Assembly: GCF_028288225.1 (NCBI RefSeq)
Contig: NZ_JAQBOC010000012.1
Coordinates: 1-34,905 of the forward strand
Source: Mucilaginibacter sp.
GTDB lineage: Bacteria > Bacteroidota > Bacteroidia > Sphingobacteriales > Sphingobacteriaceae
Length of the DNA stretch: 34,905 nucleotides
Direction of reading: 5' to 3'
Position 1 is the first letter of the stretch; each line of letters opens with the position of its first letter. The notes beneath the pieces are model-generated. The model did no database searches, had not been told where the DNA came from, and saw only the letters and a program-made list of their open reading frames with translations. This document shows positions 23,930 through 32,414 of the stretch, piece after piece. The translations under genes were made by a program, and so were the position numbers.

Positions 23930-24415
23930 ATGCCCGTTGCTTATTATAAAACCCCCATTGGCATTGTACGCATAACAGAGGAAGATGAATTAATCACTTC
24001 GATCTATGCACTTGATGAGGATTACGAGGTATTGCCACCTGAAACTCCCCTGCTACAATTGGCCATTAAACAATTGGATGAATATTTTGGGGGCAAAAGA
24101 AAGGTTTTTGATCTGCCTGTTAAACAGCAGGGCTCCGCGTTTCAGCAGCAAGTTTGGGAGCAGCTAACTAAAATTGATTATGGTAAAACTATAAGTTATT
24201 TGCAGCAATCTAAATTACTGAACAATCCATTAGGCATAAGGGCAATTGCATCAGCCAATGGCAAAAACCACCTATTAATAATTGTGCCGTGCCACCGTGT
24301 TATTGGGTCTGATGGCAGCCTTACAGGTTTTGGATGTGGTATATGGCGTAAAAAATGGCTGCTTGAACACGAGGCCAGGGTGTTGGGCGTAGGACAAATT
24401 ACACTTGATTTTTAA
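23930..24415 (+). CDS. ogt: methylated-DNA-[protein]-cysteine S-methyltransferase
   Basis: This 161-residue DNA repair protein has the active-site motif IVPCHRVIG with acceptor cysteine C121, preceded by the helix-turn-helix segment QVWEQLTKIDYGKTISY and IRAIASANGKN. It ends with the GFGCGIWRKKWLLEHE motif. It moves alkyl groups from O6-alkylguanine or O4-alkylthymine to its own cysteine, a single-use reaction. The N-terminal domain (residues 1-75) is short, as in Ogt proteins. Its 3' end overlaps the convergent kinase gene by 17 bases. Confidence 0.94.
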   Translation: MPVAYYKTPIGIVRITEEDELITSIYALDEDYEVLPPETPLLQLAIKQLDEYFGGKRKVFDLPVKQQGSAFQQQVWEQLTKIDYGKTISYLQQSKLLNNPLGIRAIASANGKNHLLIIVPCHRVIGSDGSLTGFGCGIWRKKWLLEHEARVLGVGQITLDF

Positions 24416-26345
24416 CCAATTCATTTGCCGTTAACAGGCTTTTTATTTTAACATATAGTTCATGCGGCTGAAAAGGTTTTGACAGCAAGTCATTCATTCC
24501 TGCTGAAATAGCTTCCTCCTTTTCGTAATCAAACGCCGCTGCAGATAATGACATAATTGGCACACTCCTCTTAGGTTCTTCAAAACTGCTACGAATAGTT
24601 TTAGTGGTTTCATAGCCATTTAATTCGGGCATATGTGTATCCATCAAAATAAGGTCGTAATCTTTGGCTCGTAGTTTGTCAAGCACTTTGCGGCCATTAT
24701 CTACCACTTCAAATTCAATACCCCAGTCTTTAAGCATTTTAGCTAACATAAACTGGTTAACAAGGTTATCTTCTGCAACTAAAATATTTACATTTTCAAA
24801 TTGCTCAAGTGCACCGGCTGCTTTAGTTTCAACTTTATCCTTAGGTTTATCAGCAATGCTGTACCAATTAATAAAACTAAAGGTGCTTCCCCTGCCCTGT
24901 TCGCTGCTTACAATAAGATCACCTCCTTTTAATTCAACCAATTTTTTAACAATAGCAAGTCCTAAACCTGTTCCTCCATATTTAGCTGCAGTATCGTCTT
25001 CGGCCTGCTCAAAAGATTCAAAAACACCACCAAGCCTATGTTCAGGAATCCCTATTCCGCTATCTTCAACAGTAAATTTTATTTCTGCCTTAACGTTGTT
25101 TTTTTGTAATACCGTTACTATTAATTTAACGTATCCACGTTCAGTAAACTTAATCGCATTGCTTAATAAGTTCATCAATATCTGGTTTAAACGCAATGAG
25201 TCTATCATCAGGTTTACAGGGATTTCAGGATCAATATCCAGCAGGAACTCAATATTATTTTCATCAGCCTTAAACTTAAGCAAACCATATACCGCTCTTA
25301 TCACTTCATTAGGGTTATGTGATGAGCGTACAATTTTAAACTTACCTGCATCAATTTTTGAAATATCAAGCACATCATTAATAACGCCTAATAATGATTG
25401 GGATGATACTTCCAGCAAATCGATCATGCTGTTTTGTTGCTCGTTAAGCTCTGTTTTTCGTAAAAGATTTGTTAAGCCAATAATACCGTTAACCGGGGTA
25501 CGCAGTTCATGGCTCATATTTGCCAAAAAGGTTTCTTTTACCTTTTTACCGTATTCAGCGCTTTCTTTTGATCTGATAAGCTGATCCTCGAAGTTTTTTT
25601 GGGCAGATATATCGCTAATATTTAAAAACAGCATTTTATTCCGGTAAGCAACCCGACACTCGGCCCAAATAATTACGTTATTAAAGGTATTGAACCGAAA
25701 CTCAGAAACGGATGAATGCAGGCCATCTTTTACAATTTCATTTAGTTTTGCTTTAAAAGGCTCCTTTTGTTCATCAATAGCAAAATTTATAATATTGGCA
25801 CCAATAAGCTCAGCAGCTTTAAAACCCATTATTTTTTCAACAGCGGGGTTAATATTTTGGATCAGAAAGGTTTGCGCATCAACCGAGCAGATAATATCGG
25901 CCGAGTTTTTTACAACAACAGCCATGTTTTGAAGTTCTTCGTTTTTTAGTTTGATCTCAGCATGATATTGAGCCAGCTGAATAAATGAGTCCACCTTTGC
26001 CAAGGTTATAAACGGATCAAGCGGTTTATAAAGATAATCAACGGCCCCTACACCAAAACCCTTAACAGCATACTTTGCTTCCTTTGATATTGCCGTTACA
26101 AAAATCACCAGGATATCTTTGGTGCGCGGGTTTGATTTAAGCATCTCAACAAATTCAAAACCATCCATTTCAGGCATCTGAACATCTATCAATGCAATTG
26201 AGATCTGATTTTCCCAGGCAAGCTTTAAGCCCTCATTAGGGGATGTGGTAGAAAACAAACGTATGTCATCCCTGTCAAGCAAAGCGCTTAAGGCAACTAT
26301 ATTCTCTTTGCGGTCGTCAACAATCAGTATATTAACAGGGATCAT
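24399..26345 (-). CDS. hybrid histidine kinase REC-PAS-HisKA-HATPase-REC
   Basis: This 648-residue cytoplasmic protein starts with a receiver domain (residues 5-120, phospho-acceptor D54 in LIDVQMPEMDG). A short coil leads to a PAS domain (about 140-255), then HisKA with the phosphorylated histidine H279 in FLANMSHELRTP, and a HATPase domain with N box NLLSNAIKF and G box GTGLGLAIV. A C-terminal receiver has D569 in LMDTHMPELNG. No membrane helix is present. It is the last gene of a four-gene minus-strand operon after cheB (16-base gap) and probably receives phosphate or protein signals from the other kinase. The output is not identified, and no DNA-binding domain is present. Confidence 0.92.
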   Translation of the reverse strand: MIPVNILIVDDRKENIVALSALLDRDDIRLFSTTSPNEGLKLAWENQISIALIDVQMPEMDGFEFVEMLKSNPRTKDILVIFVTAISKEAKYAVKGFGVGAVDYLYKPLDPFITLAKVDSFIQLAQYHAEIKLKNEELQNMAVVVKNSADIICSVDAQTFLIQNINPAVEKIMGFKAAELIGANIINFAIDEQKEPFKAKLNEIVKDGLHSSVSEFRFNTFNNVIIWAECRVAYRNKMLFLNISDISAQKNFEDQLIRSKESAEYGKKVKETFLANMSHELRTPVNGIIGLTNLLRKTELNEQQNSMIDLLEVSSQSLLGVINDVLDISKIDAGKFKIVRSSHNPNEVIRAVYGLLKFKADENNIEFLLDIDPEIPVNLMIDSLRLNQILMNLLSNAIKFTERGYVKLIVTVLQKNNVKAEIKFTVEDSGIGIPEHRLGGVFESFEQAEDDTAAKYGGTGLGLAIVKKLVELKGGDLIVSSEQGRGSTFSFINWYSIADKPKDKVETKAAGALEQFENVNILVAEDNLVNQFMLAKMLKDWGIEFEVVDNGRKVLDKLRAKDYDLILMDTHMPELNGYETTKTIRSSFEEPKRSVPIMSLSAAAFDYEKEEAISAGMNDLLSKPFQPHELYVKIKSLLTANELVKNQV

Positions 26346-26361
26346 CTAATATGGGATATGC

Positions 26362-26949
26362 TTAATCTATTAAAAGTTCAAAGATTTCGTTTGTCCTTAA
26401 TACGTAATCAACCGCATTAATGTTAATGGCTTCATTAGGCATTTCTGGCATTTCGGCATCATCCGGATGTTGTGCTATGGTTAATGAACCTGCATTTCTT
26501 AGTTTAAGCAAGCCCTGTGCCCCATCCTGGTTAGCGCCTGAAAGCAATATGGCAGTACATTTATTTTTATATATTTCGGCGGCGCTTTCAAAAGTAATGT
26601 CAATTGATGGTTTTGAATACCATACAGCATCTGAAACGTCTAAACTAAAATGACCATCACTTTCGATTAAAACGTGATAATTTGCCGGTGCTACATAAAT
26701 AGTGCCCTTATTTATTTTGTCTTTGTCGCCAATTTCTCTTAACAACATGCGACTATTTTGTGCAAAAAGTCTTTCCATTTCACTGGTAAAATTTCTTTTG
26801 CGGTGCATAACAATAATTACCGCTTTATTTAGATCAGGAGGTAGAAACTTCACAATACCAAATAATAATTTAAATGAGCCCGCAGAACCGCCCAGCAACA
26901 CGATATCAGAGTTGTGCCAGCGATCAATTATATTTTTATCAAGCCCCAA
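26362..26949 (-). CDS. cheB: stand-alone CheB methylesterase domain
   Basis: This 195-residue protein consists only of the CheB methylesterase/deamidase domain and has no receiver. The triad residues are visible: S22 in LLGGSAGSF, H49 in IIVMHRKRN and an aspartate in SGANQDGAQGL near 140. CheB removes methyl groups from glutamates of chemoreceptors, but none is nearby. The gene overlaps cheR by 11 bases. In Bacteroidota this pair with hybrid kinases is thought to modify a coiled-coil kinase or similar protein rather than a flagellar receptor; that is inference. Confidence 0.9.
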   Translation of the reverse strand: MGLDKNIIDRWHNSDIVLLGGSAGSFKLLFGIVKFLPPDLNKAVIIVMHRKRNFTSEMERLFAQNSRMLLREIGDKDKINKGTIYVAPANYHVLIESDGHFSLDVSDAVWYSKPSIDITFESAAEIYKNKCTAILLSGANQDGAQGLLKLRNAGSLTIAQHPDDAEMPEMPNEAININAVDYVLRTNEIFELLID

Positions 26950-27769
26950 TTTTCTGGTATATGTTTTCCTTTTGATTTACTGCCTTAAACTTTTTCTTAA
27001 AAGCATCTGATCTAATAGTTTCTTTGCTCCCAAGGCATAAAAAACCGTAGGGGCATAAGCTTTTATAAAAAAGCTCCAATATTTTTTCCTGAAGCTGTGT
27101 TTCAAAATATATAAAAACGTTGCGGCAGCTAATTAACTGAAATTCATTAAAAACCGTATCGGATATTAAATTATGGACGGAAAATAAAGTACTGGCCTTT
27201 AACTCACTATGAATAGTAGCTGCATCATACATAGTGGTAAAATGATCAGTAAGTGACCCTTTTAATCCCGATAGCTGATAATTTTCGGCATAGCTTTTTA
27301 TATTCCGGTAGCTATAAATACCCATTCGCGCTTCTTTTAAAACAACTGTATTTACATCAGTGCCATAAATAAATGATTTCTCTTTAAGCCCTGACTGGTC
27401 TAATAAAATTGCCAGTGAGTAAACTTCTTCGCCCGATGAACACCCGGCTGACCATATTTTTATATGCTGATAAGTTGACAGATATGGGATTACCTGGTTG
27501 TTAAGCGCCTTATAAAACGAAGGGTCGCGAAACATTTCAGTAACGTTTACTGTGATCTCTTCTAAAAAATCCTGGAAAAAATCTGCGTTATTTACTAAAA
27601 TATGTTTCAGGTCGTAAAATTCCAATTTTTTAATCATCATTATCCTGCTAAGTCTTCTTTTTAATGATGCTTTTGAATAATCAGAAAAATCAAACCCATG
27701 AACTTTTTTTATAAGGTCAATAAGTTCTGTGATCTGCTCAGCCGATAACCCTTGTGAAGAAACATTCAT
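26939..27769 (-). CDS. cheR: CheR-type protein-glutamate methyltransferase
   Basis: From ATG 27769 this gives 276 residues: an N-terminal helical domain (about 8-75) and a SAM-dependent methyltransferase domain with IWSAGCSSGEEVYSLAIL near residue 115. SCRNVFIYFETQ near 215 is also diagnostic. The TTG at 27787 was rejected because a GGGGAG sequence stands 6 bases before this ATG. The ATG comes two bases after the TGA of the upstream kinase, so translation is coupled. It should methylate glutamates using SAM; the target may be the coiled-coil segment of the neighbouring kinase. Confidence 0.9.
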   Translation of the reverse strand: MNVSSQGLSAEQITELIDLIKKVHGFDFSDYSKASLKRRLSRIMMIKKLEFYDLKHILVNNADFFQDFLEEITVNVTEMFRDPSFYKALNNQVIPYLSTYQHIKIWSAGCSSGEEVYSLAILLDQSGLKEKSFIYGTDVNTVVLKEARMGIYSYRNIKSYAENYQLSGLKGSLTDHFTTMYDAATIHSELKASTLFSVHNLISDTVFNEFQLISCRNVFIYFETQLQEKILELFYKSLCPYGFLCLGSKETIRSDAFKKKFKAVNQKENIYQKIGA

Positions 27770-27771
27770 AT

Positions 27772-30700
27772 TCAGCTCCCCAGCCAAAGTTGCATTAATG
27801 ATATCAATCTGTCCATATCAACCGGCTTTGTTATATAATCATTAGCACCGGCTGCTATACACTTTTCGCGGTCATCCATCATTGCTTTGGCCGTTAAGGC
27901 TATTACAGGCAATTTGGCCCATTTGTTTTGCTTTCTAATATATCTTGTTGCCTCGTAACCATCCATTACCGGCATCATTATATCCATAAGTACTAAGTCA
28001 ATATCCTTAATTGCCTCAAGTTTATCAATAGCCTCCTGCCCGTCATTAGCAATTTCAACAATCATGTCATATCCCTGCAGCGCGCTGCTCAAAGCAAAAA
28101 TATTGCGCATATCATCATCAACAATCAATACTTTTTTCCCTTTTATAACATCCTTACCTTGTGTAACCGTCTTACTTTTGGGTACAGAAGGTATATCAGC
28201 AGGGCGATCAGCTAATTCGCGAACCTTATTTAAAAACAGGTTAACCTCATCAATAAGCCTGTCGGCAGATTTTGTGGTTTTAACAACCATTGCATTGGCA
28301 TACTGCATAAGCCGGCTAACTGAGGCCTTGTCCAGCTCCATAGCTGTATTAATAATTACCGGCAGCGCTTTAAACCTGTCAATTTCCTTTATTTTATCTA
28401 AAAAGTCGAGGCCTGAAATATCAGGCAGGTTAAGATCAAGTATTACACACTGGTATTCTTTTTCATGGAGCATCCTGAATGCCGATTCTCCATCAAAAGC
28501 CTGGTCAACTGTAATACCCTGGCTTTGCATCATGTCGTTCAGCGCCTGGCTTTGGGTTTTATTATCTTCAACCAATAATATCTGGGCGAATTTTTTTCCG
28601 CTTTGCAGCATTATATCGGTAAACAGCTTATCAAGAGTATTCTTATCAATAGGCTTTTTAAGAAAGCTTATTGCCCCTTCGCGGCGCACACGGTTAGCTG
28701 CTGCTTCGCCTGCCGACATCAGGTGAACGGGTATGTGCATGGTTAGCTCATCCTGTTTTAGCTCCTTTAATATTTGCCATCCATCCTTACCCGGGAGCAT
28801 AATATCCAGTATTACCGCATCCGGCTTATTTTCTTTTATAATTTCAACCGCGTTTGTGCCCTCGTTAACCATTATTGATTTATAGCCATGATCACGGGAG
28901 TAATCATGCAAAATATCGGCAAAGTTTTTATCGTCCTCAACAATTACAACCAATGGCTCTTTGTCAGCATCTTTAGCAATCTGTTTGGCTGGTTTTAAAA
29001 ATTGCTTTTCGGGTGCAAAAGTTTCAACAGTCGGAACGGTTTGTTCATCCGGCTGTAATACCACTTTTGCTTCTAATGGTATGGTTAGTATAAATTCACT
29101 TCCGTCACCAGGCGCGCTGGTTAAGGTTATTTTACCACCAAGCAGGGTAACCAGTTCACGGCTTATTGATAAGCCCAGGCCTGTACCGCCAAATCTGCGG
29201 CTTGTTGATCCGTCTGCTTGCTGAAACGCTTCAAATATTATTTTCTGTTTATCATGCGGGATTCCTATTCCTGAATCCTTTATATGGAAGCTTACTGTTT
29301 TTTCTTCGTCGCCAGGAACCACCTCTATAATAATGGAGCCATTCTCGTGCGTAAATTTAAAGGCATTTGAGAGCAGGTTCTTTAATACCTGTTCAACCCG
29401 CAGTTTATCTGTGAATATGCTCACAGGTAAATCTTTACTGGTGTTAATGGAATAACTTATCTTCTTGTTGCGGGCAACTTCTGCAAACAACATTTCCATA
29501 TCGTGCAAAATATCGGCAATTTTTACATTGTCATTTTGCATCTCCAGCTTACCCGATTCAATTTTCGACAGGTCAAGGATATCATTAATAAGTGTAAGCA
29601 GGTCATTACCGGCATTAAATATCACACTGGCATATTTTACCTGGTCTTCTGAGAGATTGGCAGGCTTATTATCTTTTAAGATCCTGGCTAATACCAGTAT
29701 GCTGTTTAGAGGTGTGCGCAACTCATGACTCATGTTTGCCAAAAACTCCGACTTATATTTACCAGTAGTTTCAAGTTCGCCAACCTTAATATTTATTGCC
29801 TTGCGGGCTTCTTCAATCGTCTGGTTCTTTTCTTCAAGCAGGCTTGCTTTTTCTTCCAACTCGGCATTGGTATTCCGCAATTCTTCCTGCTGTACCCGCA
29901 TCTCTTCTTCTGATGCCTGCAGCATTTCGGTTTTACTTAACAGTTCTTCGTTGGTAACCCGCATCTCTTCCTGCTGAGCTTCCAACTCTTCAGCCTGTTG
30001 TTGTACCTGCAATAGTAGTTCGTGCATTATTGTACGTGCCTGGGCTGTGTTAACTGCAATACCAATTTCATTAGCTACCGCTAAAATGTATTCACTGGTC
30101 ATTTTATCCAGCTCATTTGCAAATGCTATTTCAATAACACCTTTCAGCTTTTTATCAAAAAAGAATGGCACAATAAAGCTTTCAATTATTTCCTGGTGAA
30201 TTACTGACGACCCCAGCTCGAGCTTTTCATTCAATTTACCCTTTATAACTGCTGCCTTTTCATCTTTGGCAACCTGGCCTAACCATCCCTCAGATATTTT
30301 AACTATTCTTTTTAAAGCATCCGGATTATTGAAGGCATAGGATGAGTATAACTCAAGTATTTGCTGCTCTTCGTTAAATAAATAAAATGTGCCTGTTATA
30401 GCTTTGGTATACTTGCAGATCTCTGTAAGAATGTTGCCGGCCAGTTCTCTTTCACTTTGCTGGCCCTGCATCCTTTCATTAATAGAGCCTGTTCCGGTTA
30501 GCAGCCAGTTTCTAGCTTTGTTTTCATCAAGCACCACTTCAAGCTCACTGTTGGCTATTTTTATCTCTTGTTCAATTTTTTTCTGTCGTTCAAAAGTGCC
30601 TTGGATATAAAAGAACAACACAACTATTATTACAAGGAATATAATTGAACCAATCACTATCGTGTCAATGGCTTTTGACGAGGCACCCTTTGAACTGGCT

Positions 30701-31218
30701 TTTCTGATAGCCAGTAAATTATCTTCCGTATTTTTCATGTGGTTAATTACCGAGCGGATCTCGTCCATATTATGCTTTCCGTTAGTAAGCATATTATTAG
30801 TAACCATGTAATCCAATCCCTGAACCTGGCGAACTTCAATATTGGTTTTCAGAATATTTAACTGAGTATTAACCAGCATTGCCAGTGTATCAACCCTCCT
30901 AACCTGTACTTGGTTATCTGCAATTAGCTCCCTAAGCTGTTCAATATCATTTTTAATTTTTGGCAAAGCTGCATTATAAGGGTCAAGCATTGCAGGCTTA
31001 TTGGTTGCTACATATCCGCGCATACCGGTTTCACCATCTGTTAATAACTGCAGCAGATTAGTGGTGCTCTTTATTACCTTTTGTGTATGTTCAACCATGT
31101 TGGAATCGTTTTCCAGCTGGTTAATGCTTTTGTAGGACAAGATCCCAACCAATAAAACCAAAATTACAGACACAGCAAAACCTGCAAATACCTGCTGGCG
31201 AAAAGAAAATCTTAACAT
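27772..31218 (-). CDS. membrane hybrid histidine kinase CHASE3-GAF-HisKA-HATPase-3xREC
   Basis: This 1148-residue sensor kinase has helix 1 (about 9-27), a periplasmic CHASE3 domain (about 38-180, with the GETGMRGYV motif) and helix 2 (about 186-207). A GAF domain follows (about 245-400), then a long Glu/Gln-rich coiled coil (about 405-490) with repeats like EEMRVTNEEL and EEMRVQQEEL. HisKA carries H498 (FLANMSHELRTP), followed by HATPase. Three receiver domains have acceptors D805, D928 and D1079; the last two resemble stand-alone receivers. It leads an operon with cheR, cheB and a second hybrid kinase. The Glu-rich coil resembles a chemoreceptor methylation helix and could be the CheR/CheB target. 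The periplasmic ligand is unknown. Confidence 0.93.
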   Translation of the reverse strand: MLRFSFRQQVFAGFAVSVILVLLVGILSYKSINQLENDSNMVEHTQKVIKSTTNLLQLLTDGETGMRGYVATNKPAMLDPYNAALPKIKNDIEQLRELIADNQVQVRRVDTLAMLVNTQLNILKTNIEVRQVQGLDYMVTNNMLTNGKHNMDEIRSVINHMKNTEDNLLAIRKASSKGASSKAIDTIVIGSIIFLVIIVVLFFYIQGTFERQKKIEQEIKIANSELEVVLDENKARNWLLTGTGSINERMQGQQSERELAGNILTEICKYTKAITGTFYLFNEEQQILELYSSYAFNNPDALKRIVKISEGWLGQVAKDEKAAVIKGKLNEKLELGSSVIHQEIIESFIVPFFFDKKLKGVIEIAFANELDKMTSEYILAVANEIGIAVNTAQARTIMHELLLQVQQQAEELEAQQEEMRVTNEELLSKTEMLQASEEEMRVQQEELRNTNAELEEKASLLEEKNQTIEEARKAINIKVGELETTGKYKSEFLANMSHELRTPLNSILVLARILKDNKPANLSEDQVKYASVIFNAGNDLLTLINDILDLSKIESGKLEMQNDNVKIADILHDMEMLFAEVARNKKISYSINTSKDLPVSIFTDKLRVEQVLKNLLSNAFKFTHENGSIIIEVVPGDEEKTVSFHIKDSGIGIPHDKQKIIFEAFQQADGSTSRRFGGTGLGLSISRELVTLLGGKITLTSAPGDGSEFILTIPLEAKVVLQPDEQTVPTVETFAPEKQFLKPAKQIAKDADKEPLVVIVEDDKNFADILHDYSRDHGYKSIMVNEGTNAVEIIKENKPDAVILDIMLPGKDGWQILKELKQDELTMHIPVHLMSAGEAAANRVRREGAISFLKKPIDKNTLDKLFTDIMLQSGKKFAQILLVEDNKTQSQALNDMMQSQGITVDQAFDGESAFRMLHEKEYQCVILDLNLPDISGLDFLDKIKEIDRFKALPVIINTAMELDKASVSRLMQYANAMVVKTTKSADRLIDEVNLFLNKVRELADRPADIPSVPKSKTVTQGKDVIKGKKVLIVDDDMRNIFALSSALQGYDMIVEIANDGQEAIDKLEAIKDIDLVLMDIMMPVMDGYEATRYIRKQNKWAKLPVIALTAKAMMDDREKCIAAGANDYITKPVDMDRLISLMQLWLGS

Positions 31219-31309
31219 TTAGTTTGTTTTAAGTTTAAGCTAATACAAATATGTTAAATAAATTAGTTTTTAAATATACTTATTTGAGTAGCAAGCAATT
31301 GAAATGATT

Positions 31310-31335
31310 AAAACAAAATGCACTAATTTTGTTTT
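31310..31335 (-). terminator. hairpin at the end of the helicase operon
   Basis: A perfect 10-bp stem pairs 31310-31319 (AAAACAAAAT) with 31326-31335. It overlaps the stop codon of the gene ending at 31323 and lies between that gene and the kinase promoter region. The stem is all A/T apart from one pair, so it is moderately stable. Confidence 0.45.
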
Positions 31336-31758
31336 GAAATAGGCTCAAAATTATTTTTAAAGTCTGGCCTTCTTCCAAAAACAACACCAGCCAATGCCAG
31401 TAAGGGCCCGCCGAATAAAAGGTACCAACCCCATTTAAATTTTATTTTACCACTTAAATAAGCAGATACAGATCTGAAAGGGATAAAGCTAAAAGATGTA
31501 TGAACTTTTAATAAGGCAAGAAGGTAAAATAATATAACCAAACCAAGTGAAAGCCAGGCAGCAAGCCGTGTTATTTTTACCTGGTTAAAAACAGTGCCTA
31601 ATATACCAACTACAGCGACCAGCAAAATTACAATACCATATGGCTTGTTGCCATCATAAACATTCCAGTTTCCAATAATTGGGTGCAAAACCGGGCAATA
31701 AGTACCGGCTATAAGTATAATAAAGCCGATAAATGAAGATAAAGGTATTAAGGCGCAT
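31323..31758 (-). pseudogene. small membrane protein, likely frameshifted at its start
   Basis: The open frame from a weak TTG at 31688 encodes 121 residues beginning HPIIGNWNVYDG, with membrane segments near 17-35 and 43-60 and a third near 93-110. The frame stays open upstream to a stop near 31764 and encodes LIPLSSFIGFIILIAG then TYCPVL, a good first helix, but has no ATG. An ATG at 31756-31758, one base after the gldC stop, is off by one base: removing a single C just after it (ATGCGCC) would join it to the helix as MALIPLSS. I read this as a one-base insertion or sequencing error in a roughly 144-residue gene coupled to gldC. The family is unnamed; function unknown. Confidence 0.65.
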
Positions 31759-31759
31759 T

Positions 31760-32089
31760 TTATTTTTTAATTTCCATTTTATCAGCAAAGTGGGCGCAGT
31801 AATCGCGCAGGTCCTCCACAATATTTGTTTCCCCGGTTGCGCGTAAAAAGCTATCGCCCATGGTTTGCAGGGTTTCGTAAAAAAATCGTTTCATCTCGTC
31901 AACAGGCATATCTTTTGTCCATAGGTCAATACGCAGGGTGTTTTTATAGTTCTGATCCCACAGTGCCAGCATCATTGATTTTACAGGCAATGCTTCTTTA
32001 TTCTGTGCATCTGTTGATTCCCACATAATATTTTCCGGAACATTATTATCATCAAGTTCTATAGTAAGCTTTATCTCAGCAGTTTTCAT
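31760..32089 (-). CDS. gldC: gliding motility protein GldC
   Basis: This 109-residue protein matches GldC: an N-terminal beta segment AEIKLTIELDDNNVPENIMW, then SMMLALWDQNYKNTLRIDLWTKDMPVDEMKRFFYETLQTM and a short acidic C-terminus. GldC is a soluble accessory protein of Bacteroidota gliding motility that in Flavobacterium stabilises GldB. No other gld gene is in the window. It lies in a probable operon below a DEAD-box helicase and a small membrane protein and just before the frameshifted membrane gene. GldC homologues also occur in non-gliding relatives, so motility cannot be concluded. Confidence 0.88.
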   Translation of the reverse strand: MKTAEIKLTIELDDNNVPENIMWESTDAQNKEALPVKSMMLALWDQNYKNTLRIDLWTKDMPVDEMKRFFYETLQTMGDSFLRATGETNIVEDLRDYCAHFADKMEIKK

Positions 32090-32140
32090 CGTAAATATTC
32101 GTTTTTAATTTATTCAAGGGCACTCGTGAGTGCTTCGCAG

Positions 32141-32407
32141 TTATTTAACAAGTAAAAATATAATAGCCGCCAAAGTTATAAAGCTTAGCTCTACTATCCA
32201 TAATTTTTTAGTGGCAGGAAAGAAATTACGGAACATAATATCCATAAATGACACTACAACTGCAAACAGGATAAAGATCCATCCTACTGCCGTGCTCATG
32301 GTTTTAAAATGCGTACCTGAAATTTGCACACCGTAAATCCAGCTGTAAACTGCAACAACCAAAAGAAATGCGCTCGCAAAATTTAGGGGGGTAATCCTAA
32401 GCTTCAT
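32141..32407 (-). CDS. small three-helix membrane protein
   Basis: From ATG 32407 this 88-residue protein has three hydrophobic segments (about 9-27, 40-57 and 68-87). A longer in-frame start at 32497 would overlap the helicase gene by 83 bases and add a basic stretch that looks like an out-of-frame reading of the helicase tail, so the shorter form is chosen. It starts 7 bases after the helicase stop. No domain recognised; function unknown. Confidence 0.75.
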   Translation of the reverse strand: MKLRITPLNFASAFLLVVAVYSWIYGVQISGTHFKTMSTAVGWIFILFAVVVSFMDIMFRNFFPATKKLWIVELSFITLAAIIFLLVK

Positions 32408-32414
32408 ATTTGTT

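Noticed and set aside
24664..25584. Long plus-strand ORF of 306 residues opposite the hybrid kinase
   Set aside because: Ser/Leu-rich with no domain pattern, fully antisense to a gene with conserved kinase motifs.
27770..27787. TTG start for cheR
   Set aside because: ATG 27769 has a GGGGAG ribosome-binding-like site and couples to the upstream stop.
28064..28726. Plus-strand ORF of 220 residues opposite the large kinase
   Set aside because: Antisense to three conserved receiver domains and low-complexity Ser/Leu-rich; a shadow.
31760..32089. gldC as proof of a gliding motility locus
   Set aside because: No other gld, spr or por genes are in the window, and gldC homologues occur in non-gliding Bacteroidota.
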